DNA of 64,000 nt from Clostridia bacterium (GTDB lineage: Bacteria; Bacillota; Clostridia; Christensenellales; Aristaeellaceae): the NCBI GenBank assembly GCA_017547805.1, contig JAFYOR010000027.1:31238-95237 (forward strand), written 5' to 3'. Each line of letters begins with the position of its first letter. The first letter of the stretch is position 1. Shown one piece after another: positions 17,483-26,469 of this stretch. Made by a program: the position numbers and the translations under genes. The notes under the pieces are model-generated. The model searched no databases, was not told the DNA's origin, and saw only the letters and a list, made by a program, of their open reading frames with translations.

Positions 17483-17710
17483 TTATTCCAGCTCGCCGCT
17501 GTCCCCTCTGGCATACGCTGCCGTAAGCACATCGGTCATGTGAATATGTACGTTCTTCTTTCGTCCGGGCAGAAGCGCCGAAAACCCCTGACCGTCTTCA
17601 TCCATCTCCGTCACGCGGAGATTGGTCTTTTTCATCTGCCCTTCCTGCATCAGCACGATGCAGATCTTCTTCTCCCGCTCAAGAGAATAGGTTAAAAAAC
17701 GCCTGACCAC
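17483..17710 (-). CDS. Uncharacterised 75-residue protein
   Basis: Begins with a GTG codon (VRRFLTYSLEREKKICIVLM) after GGGAGGAACGAC. Predicted beta-rich and soluble; LRVTEMDEDGQGFSALLPGRKKNVHIHM resembles a small barrel. No family recognised. It lies 15 bp after the GT-C gene and 11 bp before the HD gene, in the same operon. Confidence 0.65.
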   Translation of the reverse strand: MVRRFLTYSLEREKKICIVLMQEGQMKKTNLRVTEMDEDGQGFSALLPGRKKNVHIHMTDVLTAAYARGDSGELE

Positions 17711-17725
17711 GTCGTTCCTCCCTGC

Positions 17726-19648
17726 TCAGCGCGCATTCCCGCCGACGCTGTAGATGCGCACGTCCGGGTTTTCATAGACAAGATCGTATTTTTCGTCAAG
17801 CGCGTCATAATCGACGTCAAAATCCGCCCGTTCATAATCGCTGACATAGATATAGTCAACGCCATATTTTTTGAGCACATGCTCATTTTCCGAGGGATAT
17901 TCGTAGAACCGGCGGCAGTCGGATTCCAGCGCCCTGTAATCAAGGCCATGGAAGAACACGTACAGATCGCTGCCGCAGATGATCTGGCGGCCGGCAAGCG
18001 AACAGACGGGATTGATGTGCTGCTGGCCGGTCATGAAGACGGCGTCCTTGTCTGTGTTTTCCCGGATCCACGCGCCGGCGGAAACGGCATTCGCGCCGAA
18101 GAGCTGATAGCCCGACACCACCTCCCGTGCGACGGACAGCGCGCCGGAAAAGATGCTCACGAAGATGAACAGCGCGCACAGCACATGCCTGCCGGAAAGA
18201 CCCGCAAGGCGCTGCATGATGATCGAGCCGTAATCCGCCGCGAGGATCGCGCCGAACATGTACCAGATATAAAACAGCTTATTGTTATCGTATTCATTGC
18301 GCTGGAAGAGAATCAGCTCGGCGACGACGAAAATCGCCGTCATGCCCAGCAGAAGATCCAGATACCCTCTCTTTCGCGCATGAAGGCTCGCGCAGATGAT
18401 CAGGATGAACGGCAGACCCACGTTCTTGATCCAGAACCACAGATAGCCGTCGATCATGCCGTATCCGCCGGAGTTATTGACCCAGTTGAACTGGAAGCGG
18501 ATCACGCCGCCCTCCACCGTCTGACGGATAGCGTTTCCAAGCAGCTGCGGCGCCGCCAGCACCAGCACGATGCCCAGATACACGCCCGCGCGCTTCAAGA
18601 CGTCCCTGCGGTCGTCCGCGTCCATGATGAGCCGGCCCAGCACATAGCCGCCGGAAAACAATCCCAGCGCAAGGAACGTATGCGTATGCACCAGCGGCAG
18701 CGCGCCTGCCCAGAGGGCCAGCATCACCGTCTGCTTCATCGAGCGCTCCCTGAAGCTGCACAAAAGCAGATACAGCGCCGGCAGCACCATCGCCCAGCCG
18801 CCCATCAGCGCCCGCTGGGGAATGAGCAGATCGACGATAACGTTGGAAAAGCGCAGGTTGTACTCCGGCTGGTTGGCCGGCGTTTTGTAGTAGCCGTAGA
18901 AGATTTCCGATACCTTCTGCCAGTTGTCCCGACCGGCCATGTCAAAGTCATACAGGAAGCCAAGACCGCCGTTGAGGAAGAACAAAAGCGCCGCGACGAG
19001 CACCGCTTTATGCCGGGAACCCAGGATCTTGCGCGCCAGGAGCATATAGCCTGCGTACGTCAGCGCCATGAGCAGCGTACCCGGCACAACCAGCGAAAGA
19101 TTGAGCGGCAGGCCGAGCATATAGAACGTCGTGGAGAGCGAATCCGCCAGATACGGGTACGCCAGCGGCGTATTCATCAGCAGGCTGTACGCCGGAGGAA
19201 AGGATGCATTCTCAAGCGACGTGATAAACGCCAGATGCATGCACAGATCGCCGTAGGTCGACTGTCCGCACCACAGTGAGCCGTCCGCAGCCGGCATAAT
19301 CATGTGCGTATACTGAAGGTAGGCGGAAAGCACGGTCATCGGCAGCACAAACGCCGTCATCACCGCCAGCTGCTTTCTGTCCGCCGGGGTCATCCCCCTT
19401 GGCGCTGACTTGTCCCTGAAGAAAAAACACGCCGTGACCAGCGCGATCAGCGCGGCGGCTGCCGCGCCATGCGCCGCCAGCGTGAAGCCCAGCACATGCG
19501 CAAACAGCGCCGGCAGCTGCATCATCAGCAGCAGACCCAGCGACAAGCCCAGCCATACGCGGATCAGCGGGCTTTTTCCCGGAAGCAGGCTGTGAATGAT
19601 GAGCAGGCCGCCGGCAAGAAACAATGCAAGATAAAGTATCGATGCCAT
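17726..19648 (-). CDS. Large GT-C-like integral membrane protein
   Basis: A 640-residue protein with about 13-14 transmembrane helices and a C-terminal soluble domain (about 530-640). STYGDLCMHLAFITSLENASFPP after the fourth helix resembles the acidic GD/DxxxH loop of GT-C glycosyltransferases; NEYDNNKLFYIWYM and the C-terminal tail with repeated Asp/Tyr are also seen in bacterial GT-C-like proteins. A role in transferring sugars to wall polymers is inferred, not shown. GGAGACGAC precedes the ATG. First gene of the operon 17726, 17483, 16827, 16196. Confidence 0.65.
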   Translation of the reverse strand: MASILYLALFLAGGLLIIHSLLPGKSPLIRVWLGLSLGLLLMMQLPALFAHVLGFTLAAHGAAAAALIALVTACFFFRDKSAPRGMTPADRKQLAVMTAFVLPMTVLSAYLQYTHMIMPAADGSLWCGQSTYGDLCMHLAFITSLENASFPPAYSLLMNTPLAYPYLADSLSTTFYMLGLPLNLSLVVPGTLLMALTYAGYMLLARKILGSRHKAVLVAALLFFLNGGLGFLYDFDMAGRDNWQKVSEIFYGYYKTPANQPEYNLRFSNVIVDLLIPQRALMGGWAMVLPALYLLLCSFRERSMKQTVMLALWAGALPLVHTHTFLALGLFSGGYVLGRLIMDADDRRDVLKRAGVYLGIVLVLAAPQLLGNAIRQTVEGGVIRFQFNWVNNSGGYGMIDGYLWFWIKNVGLPFILIICASLHARKRGYLDLLLGMTAIFVVAELILFQRNEYDNNKLFYIWYMFGAILAADYGSIIMQRLAGLSGRHVLCALFIFVSIFSGALSVAREVVSGYQLFGANAVSAGAWIRENTDKDAVFMTGQQHINPVCSLAGRQIICGSDLYVFFHGLDYRALESDCRRFYEYPSENEHVLKKYGVDYIYVSDYERADFDVDYDALDEKYDLVYENPDVRIYSVGGNAR

Positions 19649-19680
19649 GTCGTCTCCGTTACTTCAGTCAATCGGTGAAC

Positions 19681-19708
19681 ATAAAACAAGGCGGGGCAGC
19701 GCCCCGCC
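19681..19708 (-). terminator. Intrinsic terminator, minus strand
   Basis: GGCGGGGC / GCCCCGCC hairpin followed on the minus strand by TTGTTTTAT, 80 bp past the stop of the 249-residue membrane protein. Confidence 0.8.
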
Positions 19709-19789
19709 CCTGTTGATCCATAAACCACATCAAACCGCCGACACAATCCGTCCCGGCGGAAAAAAGTTTCCCTATCTGAACAGGAATTT

Positions 19790-20539
19790 TTACTGCGCCT
19801 GATCGTTGCGGATCAGCTGCAGGGGCGCCGTCTGCGCGGGCGCCTTTCTCCTGCGGCGGCGCGGCGCCTGCGGCGCATCCTCCAGAGCAGGAGCCTTCGC
19901 AGCGACGGAGGATGCGACAATCCTGGTGGACTGCGTCACGGAAACCGTCGGCTTGATCGGCGGCTGCGGCTTTCTGGGCGGCTTGGGCGGAAACAGGTCC
20001 TCATCCGACTGGTCGTCACTTTCCTCCTGATAATCCGCGCCGTACATTTCGTCATCCTCCTGCATGCTCCGCCGGCTGGCGATGTCCTGCGTGGAATCCG
20101 CGCCGGTCAGCAGATCAAAGAGCAGCGATTCTTCGGTTCTGGCGTTCACAGCCGGCAGGCCGTTTTTCTGCGCCTCGCGCACGTCCTCGCGGATGATCGC
20201 CAGCTGTTCAATCGCCTTCTGACGGCGCTTCTGCTCGCTTGCGCGCTCTTCCATGCCTCTTGACGCCGCCTCCGTACAGATCGCCTGAGAGATCAGCAGC
20301 AGATACTGGCTGCGCGAGACAATCATCATCAGCACGATGATTCCGCCCGCGGCAAGCAGCGTCAGCGGCACCGCCGGCAGCCACGAAAAGCCCAGATATA
20401 CCGCGACCACCGTGGCAATCATCGCGAAGATTCCCATCGCAACCAGCCACGCGCCGCGCACGCGCTGCGCGGTCTTTCTAAGCCCGATGGCCGTTCTGTT
20501 GCTCAGATGGATCGGCATCGGTTTCCTTACATTCGCCAT
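19790..20539 (-). CDS. Uncharacterised membrane protein with cytoplasmic proline-rich tail
   Basis: A 249-residue protein: basic N-terminus, two transmembrane helices (about residues 30-75), a helical charged stretch (EERASEQKRRQKAIEQLAII) and a disordered acidic then Pro/Lys/Arg-rich C-terminus (PPKPPRKPQPP, RRRRRKAPAQ). No family recognised. The ATG at 20539 (MANVRKP) follows GGGGGAAAT. Confidence 0.7.
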   Translation of the reverse strand: MANVRKPMPIHLSNRTAIGLRKTAQRVRGAWLVAMGIFAMIATVVAVYLGFSWLPAVPLTLLAAGGIIVLMMIVSRSQYLLLISQAICTEAASRGMEERASEQKRRQKAIEQLAIIREDVREAQKNGLPAVNARTEESLLFDLLTGADSTQDIASRRSMQEDDEMYGADYQEESDDQSDEDLFPPKPPRKPQPPIKPTVSVTQSTRIVASSVAAKAPALEDAPQAPRRRRRKAPAQTAPLQLIRNDQAQ

Positions 20540-20642
20540 GACACAAATTTCCCCCAATATTCGTTCCGACCGCAGCGCATGCCATGCCCAGCCGGATAAA
20601 AAATATGCGTTTCCTTCCTCTGCCCCTCATGCAGACGGATGG

Positions 20643-20816
20643 TTATTCCTCATTTCCCTCGCCGGAAAACACAAGCGTCTGATTCGCGCACAGTTCCCGC
20701 GTCACAGGACTGAAATGCATCTGATCATGCGTTTCCTCCGCCGCGTAGCCCATCCAGTAGCTGGGAACCTGATGCACATAGCCGCACACACTGCAGCGAT
20801 AATAGAATACTTCCAT
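20643..20816 (-). CDS. Small Cys-motif (zinc-ribbon-like) protein, 57 residues
   Basis: A 57-codon ORF beginning MEVFYYRCSVCGYVHQVPSY, with a CxxC knuckle at residues 8-11, a third Cys at 43, and an acidic end. AAAGGAGAAATCATC gives a strong ribosome site. It resembles the N-terminal half of a rubredoxin or zinc ribbon, but the second CxxC is absent. It lies 32 bp downstream of the CvpA gene, probably in its transcript. Confidence 0.7.
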   Translation of the reverse strand: MEVFYYRCSVCGYVHQVPSYWMGYAAEETHDQMHFSPVTRELCANQTLVFSGEGNEE

Positions 20817-20848
20817 GATGATTTCTCCTTTGTTATTTTCCTCAGCGT

Positions 20849-21544
20849 TTACATGCCCCTGAGAATGGTCATGATGATCCGGCTGTCAAAATACGGCGCA
20901 AGCTGGGATGCGGCGATCGTTTCGCTGACAAAGTCCACCGGAACAACCGCCAGCACGATGGGCACCAGCGCGAAGAAGATGAACACCAGCATCACGCCGC
21001 GCAGAAGGCCAAACAGGCCGCCCGCCAGCGAATCCAGATGACGCAGCACCGGCAGCTCAAAGACATAGCCGACCAGATGAATGACAAACGTACTGACGAC
21101 ATAGGAAATCAGGAAACAGATCAGGAAGCTGAGGATCGACAGCGACACGCGCACGATCGTCTGGCTGAGCAGCTGTGCGATATTCATCGACTGCGCAGCG
21201 GAAGCAAAGCTGCCCACAAACGCCGTTTCAAACGCGGCGGGCAGATTTGCGCTTTGCAGGATCTGTGAAAGCGCTCCCTCCGTCACCTGCGACACGGGCA
21301 GGAGCGAAAGGTCCAGGTTGCTGATGCGGCTTCCCGCATCGGTATAGTAGATGAGCGTATCGACAAGCGTCTTGTTCTGCTGCAGCCACGCGGCCAGATC
21401 GCCGCACAGCGCAAAGGACAGCGCGGCGGACGCAATCAGCGCCACAACGCTCAAGACGCCGTTGATAAATCCGCGATGCATGCCGTAGATTATGCTCACG
21501 GCGATCACCGCAATGATCATCCAGTCAACGATGTTGAAACTCAT
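20849..21544 (-). CDS. CvpA family membrane protein
   Basis: A 231-residue protein starting MSFNIVDWMIIAVIAVSIIYG, then the conserved R-G-F-I-N-G turn; about four transmembrane helices, with the C-terminal LDSLAGGLFGLLRGVMLVF block typical of CvpA (colicin V production) proteins. Its role in Firmicutes is unclear; envelope maintenance is likely. AAGGAGATTGC precedes the ATG. The DUF5711 gene is 16 bp upstream in the same operon. Confidence 0.85.
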   Translation of the reverse strand: MSFNIVDWMIIAVIAVSIIYGMHRGFINGVLSVVALIASAALSFALCGDLAAWLQQNKTLVDTLIYYTDAGSRISNLDLSLLPVSQVTEGALSQILQSANLPAAFETAFVGSFASAAQSMNIAQLLSQTIVRVSLSILSFLICFLISYVVSTFVIHLVGYVFELPVLRHLDSLAGGLFGLLRGVMLVFIFFALVPIVLAVVPVDFVSETIAASQLAPYFDSRIIMTILRGM

Positions 21545-21560
21545 GCAATCTCCTTCCCGG

Positions 21561-22763
21561 TTAAGTCGGCAGCTCGATGACGTAAATCTCGGAACCGGAA
21601 GCTGCAATCACGCGGTTATCCGAAATCATGCCCAGTACGGATGTGATATGCACCGGAAGAGAATACGCGCTGAACGCCGTCTCGCCATAGCGGCAGACGT
21701 AAACCGCATTGGAGGAAAAGCCGTAGACGCTGTGCGTGCCCAGCTTTGCATCCATGCACACGCCCGGAAGATGGAGCATGCGGTCGACATTGCCATACAT
21801 CAGGCGCAGGTTGCTGATGACCATACCCTGATTCTGCTCCTGCTCGGGAATGAGCAGCTGATACATCGTCTTGCCGACGGTCTTGGTATCCGCCATGGCA
21901 TAGCCGTAGATCAGCGTGGAGGCCGCCGCTTCCAGCGCACGGTAGTTATAGTGCTTGATCTCGCGCGTATCGACAATGTTGAGCATCTCATTATGGCCGT
22001 AGACCATGTAGGCGATATGCTCGCCCAGAGAACTCTTGCCGGTGGAAAGCTTGCCCGGCTGGAAGGTCTGCAGCTCGGTGGAAATCACCGTGCCGGTCGT
22101 ATCCAGGCCCAGCACCCACATCAGCTCCGCCGCCTGCGCGCTTGAGGATGTGGTGGAATAGAAGAATCCGATGTCCAGCAGCGTCTGGTTGGAGATGATG
22201 ATGTTGTCGATGATCTGTCCGCTCTGCTCGATGATCCTGATCACGCCGTTGTCCGGATCGCCGATAAACACGGCGACATAATTGTCGCCTGCGCTGGCAA
22301 ACTGGATTTCATCGCTCATCTTATCGTTGTAGACCAGACGGCCGTTGGTGTTGAGGATGTAAATATCGTTGCCCGTCCATGCGACGATGCGGTTTTCGGT
22401 CGCGTCATAATTGGCGTCGTTGCCAATCTGATAGCTCCATTCGTTGCCGCCCGTCGCCGCGACGCAATGCAGCGTCGTGCCGTCATAGAAGATAACCTTG
22501 TCGCCAAAGGGCGTGACGTTCTGGCTGAGGGTCGCGCCGATGCGGGTGGCTCTGCCCACCTCCGTGCGCCCGACATTGCTCAGGGACACCGCCAGTACGA
22601 CGGCAATCAGCGCCGTCGCTGCGATCACAAGCAGCGCAATGCGCAGCGTGCGATGAAAGCCGCCGCGCTTTTTCTTCTTTTTCTGTTCACGCATGCCGTA
22701 GTTTCCCAGCGTTGCATTGGCGCCGGAGACGTAGGTCACCCGTTTTCTGTTCTTACGGTCCAT
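21561..22763 (-). CDS. DUF5711 membrane-anchored beta-propeller protein
   Basis: A 400-residue protein. A basic cytoplasmic tail (REQKKKKKRGG) precedes a single transmembrane helix (about 42-62); the extracytoplasmic remainder has repeating short beta-strand blades (DKVIFYDGTTLHCVAATGG, NRIVAWTGNDIYILNTNG, SNAVYVCRYGETAFSAY) like a PQQ/WD-type propeller. This matches the DUF5711 family of Clostridia. It lies upstream of cvpA and is likely co-transcribed. Function unknown. Confidence 0.8.
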   Translation of the reverse strand: MDRKNRKRVTYVSGANATLGNYGMREQKKKKKRGGFHRTLRIALLVIAATALIAVVLAVSLSNVGRTEVGRATRIGATLSQNVTPFGDKVIFYDGTTLHCVAATGGNEWSYQIGNDANYDATENRIVAWTGNDIYILNTNGRLVYNDKMSDEIQFASAGDNYVAVFIGDPDNGVIRIIEQSGQIIDNIIISNQTLLDIGFFYSTTSSSAQAAELMWVLGLDTTGTVISTELQTFQPGKLSTGKSSLGEHIAYMVYGHNEMLNIVDTREIKHYNYRALEAAASTLIYGYAMADTKTVGKTMYQLLIPEQEQNQGMVISNLRLMYGNVDRMLHLPGVCMDAKLGTHSVYGFSSNAVYVCRYGETAFSAYSLPVHITSVLGMISDNRVIAASGSEIYVIELPT

Positions 22764-22806
22764 GGATGGTTCCTTTCACATTTTTATCTGCCCGTATATC
22801 TGCCGA

Positions 22807-22995
22807 TCAGAAAAGCTGCTGGCAGCTGCGCCGCCGGAGCGCGTCGCTGATCTGCGCGGCATTCATCCCGCGCACGCATAGCATCGCCGTGCCGGCGCTT
22901 CCCGCGCGCACGCCGAGCGCGCCGCGCGCATCGCTGGTATAAAGCACAGCGTCTGCCGCAATCCTGCTTGACATGGGATACATCGCATATCCCAT
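22807..22995 (-). CDS. UPF0180 (YkuS)-like small protein; start codon unclear
   Basis: The shortest ATG-initiated form is 62 residues (MGYAMYPMSSRIAADAVLYTS...). The frame stays open upstream to a TAG near 23085, and that extension (INVIYQQGLEEIAGTLGA) looks like the missing N-terminus of UPF0180 proteins, which have a short helix, then GY-V and DA-V-hits. No ATG, GTG or TTG exists in the extension. Either initiation is non-canonical, a start was lost, or only the short form is made. The gene ends 43 bp before the DUF5711 start. Confidence 0.45.
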   Translation of the reverse strand: MGYAMYPMSSRIAADAVLYTSDARGALGVRAGSAGTAMLCVRGMNAAQISDALRRRSCQQLF

Positions 22996-23190
22996 TGCGC
23001 CGAGCGTTCCGGCGATCTCTTCCAGCCCCTGCTGATAGATGACGTTGATGGCTGTTCCCTTCTTCCCTTCCGGCGTTTTTCCCTAAAACTCCGCCTTTTG
23101 AGGATAGAATAGCCAAAAGAGGGCGCAGTCATCCGCTGTACGTCCTTTGCAGCGGGCGGAAAATCCGACAAAAAGCGTCATTTTGGGCAC

Positions 23191-23404
23191 TTATCCACTT
23201 TTGGTCTTTTCACAGCCCTGCGCGCATTGTTTTTTGTGGTTTTGCTTCGCCAAAAAGCTTTGATTTATCACATCTTTTGGCCGCTTGCCGGCGTCCTGCT
23301 TCCTCCGGCCCAAAACCCGCTTATCCTGTTGTTATCCGCAGTTTTCCACCGACTTATCCACATTTTGCGGGAATCTGTCGAAAACTTGTGGATAATGTGG
23401 ATAA
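23191..23404. other. DnaA-box cluster downstream of recF (candidate oriC part)
   Basis: Perfect TTATCCACA at 23354-23362 and two abutting perfect inverted boxes (TGTGGATAA) at 23387-23395 and 23396-23404, plus one-mismatch boxes at 23191-23199 and 23332-23340. The boxes lie in the 362 bp without a gene between recF and the UPF0180-like gene. Confidence 0.7.
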
Positions 23405-23491
23405 CTAAGTGGAAAAGTCTGTTTTTTACTGTTATTGTTTGAAAAATACGCCTTTTCCCCAAAAGAAGACATAGTTCCCGAACTTCTCCTT

Positions 23492-24586
23492 TTACAGGGA
23501 AAGTCGTCCGTTTTCCACATGATAGACCGCGCTGTGCCGTGCGCCGCCCAGATCAGAGATATCCGTACAGGTCACAAACGTCTGCACACGGTCGATGCGC
23601 TCCAGCAGCTGACGGCGGCGCGAGGGGTCCAGTTCGCTCATTACGTCATCCAGCATCAGCACCGGCGCTTCGCCGCGCTCCTTCCACGCCAGATCCAGCT
23701 GCGCCAGCTTGAGCGCCAGCACGGCGCTGCGCTGCTGCCCCTGGGAGGCGAATGTCCGCGCGTCCTTGTCGTCGATGGTGATGAGAATATCGTCCCTGTG
23801 AACGCCGACCGTCGTCGTCAGCCGGCGCAGGTCCTCGCTTCGGGCGGCGCGCATGCGTGCAAGCAGAGCCTGCGCCGGATCCTGAGCATCCGCCACCTGA
23901 GAGACATAGCGAAGGCGCAGCGCCTCCCGCCCAAGCGTCAGGGAAGCATGCGTCTTTTCTGCCGTTTCGCACAGCAGCTCCACCGCATGCCTGCGCATGC
24001 GCGCGATATCGCCGCCGGCGGCGGCGAGCTGCTCATCCCATGCATCCAGCGTGGGGGCAAGCGATGGGCGTTTTGCGATCTCCTTGAGCAGCGCATTGCG
24101 CTGAATCAGCGCGCGCTGTGCGCGCTGCAGGGCATAAAAATACGCCGGATGCAGCTGAGAAAGCTGCATATCGATGAAGCGCCGGCGCTCCGCTGGGCCG
24201 CTTTTGACGATCTGAAGGTCCTCCGGCGAAAAGAGCACGCCGCAGACATGGCCCATCAGTTCGCCGATGCGCTCTGCGCTGCGCGAGCCGATGCGGACCT
24301 GTTTTTTCTTTTTCTGTGACCGTGAGAGCAGGATCGTCACCTCATGCGTGCCGTCCTGCTGCTCGGTTTCAATATGCACCTTGGCGGCGTCCGCGCCCCA
24401 GCGGATGAGCTCCTCATCGCGGGAGGTACGGTGGCTGCGGCCGATGCAGCACAGATGAAGCGCCTCCAGAACGTTGGTCTTCCCCTGCGCATTGGGCCCG
24501 ACGAAGACGGTCACGCCTTCGCCGGGAGTGATGGTCGCCTGATCGTAGTTGCGAAACTGCGTCAGGCTCAGCGTTTTCACGCGCAT
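23492..24586 (-). CDS. recF: DNA replication and repair protein RecF
   Basis: A 364-residue SMC-like ATPase. FRNYDQ near the start, Walker A GPNAQGKTN (about 30-38), the RecF signature SQGQQRSAVLALKLAQ and Walker B PVLMLDDVMSELD are all present. RecF loads RecA at ssDNA gaps. It starts 24 bp after dnaN with AGAAGGAAAC as ribosome site, the usual dnaN-recF order, but dnaA is missing upstream of dnaN. Confidence 0.95.
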   Translation of the reverse strand: MRVKTLSLTQFRNYDQATITPGEGVTVFVGPNAQGKTNVLEALHLCCIGRSHRTSRDEELIRWGADAAKVHIETEQQDGTHEVTILLSRSQKKKKQVRIGSRSAERIGELMGHVCGVLFSPEDLQIVKSGPAERRRFIDMQLSQLHPAYFYALQRAQRALIQRNALLKEIAKRPSLAPTLDAWDEQLAAAGGDIARMRRHAVELLCETAEKTHASLTLGREALRLRYVSQVADAQDPAQALLARMRAARSEDLRRLTTTVGVHRDDILITIDDKDARTFASQGQQRSAVLALKLAQLDLAWKERGEAPVLMLDDVMSELDPSRRRQLLERIDRVQTFVTCTDISDLGGARHSAVYHVENGRLSL

Positions 24587-24610
24587 GCTGTTTCCTTCTG
24601 TCTTGATGAC

Positions 24611-25714
24611 TTACGAATTGAACACGCGCACCGGCAGCACCAGATACAGATAGCCGTCGCCCTCGGTCGGGCAGATGACGCAGGGGCTGACGTTGGAATT
24701 AAAGCGCATGCAGATCTGATCGTCGGAAAGCGCCTTGAGGACATCCGTAATGTAGCGGACGTTGAAGGCGATGGTCAGATCCTTGCCCTCGGTGAGAACC
24801 AGAATCTTCTCCTCCACATCGCCGGTTTCGGAATTGGAGGTCACATCCAGCGTTTCTCCATCGATCCTGAAGCACACGAGGTTGCTCTTGCCTTCGCGCG
24901 CGATAAGGCTGGCGCGGTCAATCGCGCTCCACAGCGCGCTGCGCTCAACGGTCACGCGGGTCTGCCATTCATCCGGCAGAATCTGACGGTAGCGGATGAA
25001 CTCGCCTTCCAGCAGACGCGCCACGATGTTGGTGTGACCGATGACAAGCTTGACATGGCTGCGGCTGAAGCACAGGGAAACCTTTTCCTCGCTGTCGGCA
25101 AGGGTCTTGGCGATATCGCCCAGCACCTTGCCGCCCACAACCGCGGAAACTTCCTTTTCCGGGCCGGCGATATTTTCCTTGCGCATAGCCAGACGGAAGC
25201 CGTCCAGCGCGACGACGCGCATTTCATCCTTCGTGATTTCCATCAGGCAGCCGGTGAGGATCGGGCGGCTTTCATCCACGGCGATGGCGAACATCGTACG
25301 GCCGATCATGTCGCGCAGCGTGCCCTGCTCCATTTCAAATTCCGGGCCCTGAACCTCCGGCAGCTCCGGATATTCCACCGGATCCAGACCCATGATGGTC
25401 GTGCGGGAGGAGGCGCAGCGGATGGTCGTCTGCAGACGGTCGCTGATGTTGAATTCAACCTGACCGCCCGGCAGCTTGCGCACGACTTCGCACAGCAGCT
25501 TGCCCGGCAGCACGATGCGGCCTTCATCGATAAACGTAGCGGGAATGACGGTTTCAATACCCAGCGCCAGATCCGTACAGGTCAGGCGGAGGCCTTCTTC
25601 GCAGCTTTCAAGCAGAATGCCTTCCAGAATCGGCTTCGGAGAACGAACAGCCAGCGCGCGGCTGACGATGGACAGGCTCGCGTTCAGATCGCTTACATCA
25701 CAGGAAAAACGCAT
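24611..25714 (-). CDS. dnaN: DNA polymerase III beta sliding clamp
   Basis: A 367-residue clamp subunit, the usual length. MRFSCDVSDLNASLSIVSRAL starts domain 1; SSRTTIMGLDPVEYPELP and LDGFRLAMRKENI are conserved family blocks; the C-terminus ends YLYLVLPVRV. I chose the ATG at 25714, preceded by GGAGG; a longer open frame upstream runs through the DnaA-box region and is not coding. Followed by recF. Confidence 0.96.
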   Translation of the reverse strand: MRFSCDVSDLNASLSIVSRALAVRSPKPILEGILLESCEEGLRLTCTDLALGIETVIPATFIDEGRIVLPGKLLCEVVRKLPGGQVEFNISDRLQTTIRCASSRTTIMGLDPVEYPELPEVQGPEFEMEQGTLRDMIGRTMFAIAVDESRPILTGCLMEITKDEMRVVALDGFRLAMRKENIAGPEKEVSAVVGGKVLGDIAKTLADSEEKVSLCFSRSHVKLVIGHTNIVARLLEGEFIRYRQILPDEWQTRVTVERSALWSAIDRASLIAREGKSNLVCFRIDGETLDVTSNSETGDVEEKILVLTEGKDLTIAFNVRYITDVLKALSDDQICMRFNSNVSPCVICPTEGDGYLYLVLPVRVFNS

Positions 25715-25774
25715 ATTTTTCAAACCTCCATGGAGTAGTAGCAGTATATAGGTCAGCAGTAGGGGTAGTAGGGC

Positions 25775-25877
25775 GGTGGATAACTGGGGATAAGTCCCAA
25801 AAAGCCAAAACACACCAGTCTTTTTGGCCTGTGGATAACGGCGGATAAGTGGCCCAAAAGCGCCTTGAATATCCACA
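25775..25877. other. DnaA-box cluster upstream of dnaN (candidate oriC part)
   Basis: A perfect TGTGGATAA at 25830-25838 and near matches at 25775-25783, 25785-25793 and 25869-25877 (ATATCCACA). An AT-rich stretch follows (25930-26040) that could unwind. Here one would expect dnaA; instead a repeat and a GntR gene follow. Confidence 0.65.
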
Positions 25878-26055
25878 ACCCTGTTTAAAACTTTTGGCGC
25901 AGCCCCGTCCCTACCGCCAAAAGGGTAGAAAAGGGCAAATTATTTCATATTCAATATTCGCCTAAAGTCTTTTAATTCCTTCAACAGAAAATGAGAGAAG
26001 GAAGAAAATATACTTGATATGCTGAGAAAAAAGAACGCTCTTACCGGTAATAACA

Positions 26056-26216
26056 GGTTCAGAGTCCGCGAGCTCCTCCCGGAGGGAGCCTCCTCATATA
26101 CGTTTCTTTTATAGATCAGCGTCTTTTTTGCTCAAAAGCAGCGTTTTTAAGCCTTCCTCCGGGAGGAAGGTGGCACGGCGAAGCCGTGACGGAAGGAGCC
26201 ATCGGGCGCTGAACTT
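26056..26216. repeat. Palindromic intergenic repeat
   Basis: Imperfect inverted repeat with GTTCAG...CTCCTCCCGGAGGGAG on the left and CCTTCCTCCGGGAGGAAGG...GCTGAAC on the right around an AT-rich centre. Similar layout to the CCTTCCCC elements at 6825 and 12360. It sits in the 755 bp gap between dnaN and the GntR gene. Confidence 0.6.
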
Positions 26217-26346
26217 ACACTCAATGTGCAGGTGCGTTCTTTTGTAATGATTCACAAGCCATGGACTGCGCAAATCGTTCCTGCTGTCATCAGGCAAATA
26301 AAAACCGACCGATATAATTCCTTATATATAATTTGATGTAAATCAG

Positions 26347-26375
26347 TTGAGAAAAATACGGAAATATGCTAAAAT
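26347..26375 (+). promoter_or_regulatory. Promoter of the GntR-family gene
   Basis: TTGAGA at 26347-26352, 17 bp spacer, TAAAAT at 26370-26375. Its position rules out translation from the upstream end of the open frame and supports the start at 26470. Confidence 0.75.
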
Positions 26376-26469
26376 ATCAGACGACAGACAGCAGATGTGT
26401 AAAAAGACTGTCTGTCTGACTTTGAAGGATGTATGGAATGCGCTGTGCATCCGGCAGGAGGAATGCCCT

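Noticed and set aside
26052-26075. tRNA-like GGTTC...TCC fragment
   Set aside because: It belongs to a palindromic repeat; no acceptor stem or anticodon arm can be drawn. No tRNA was found in the window.
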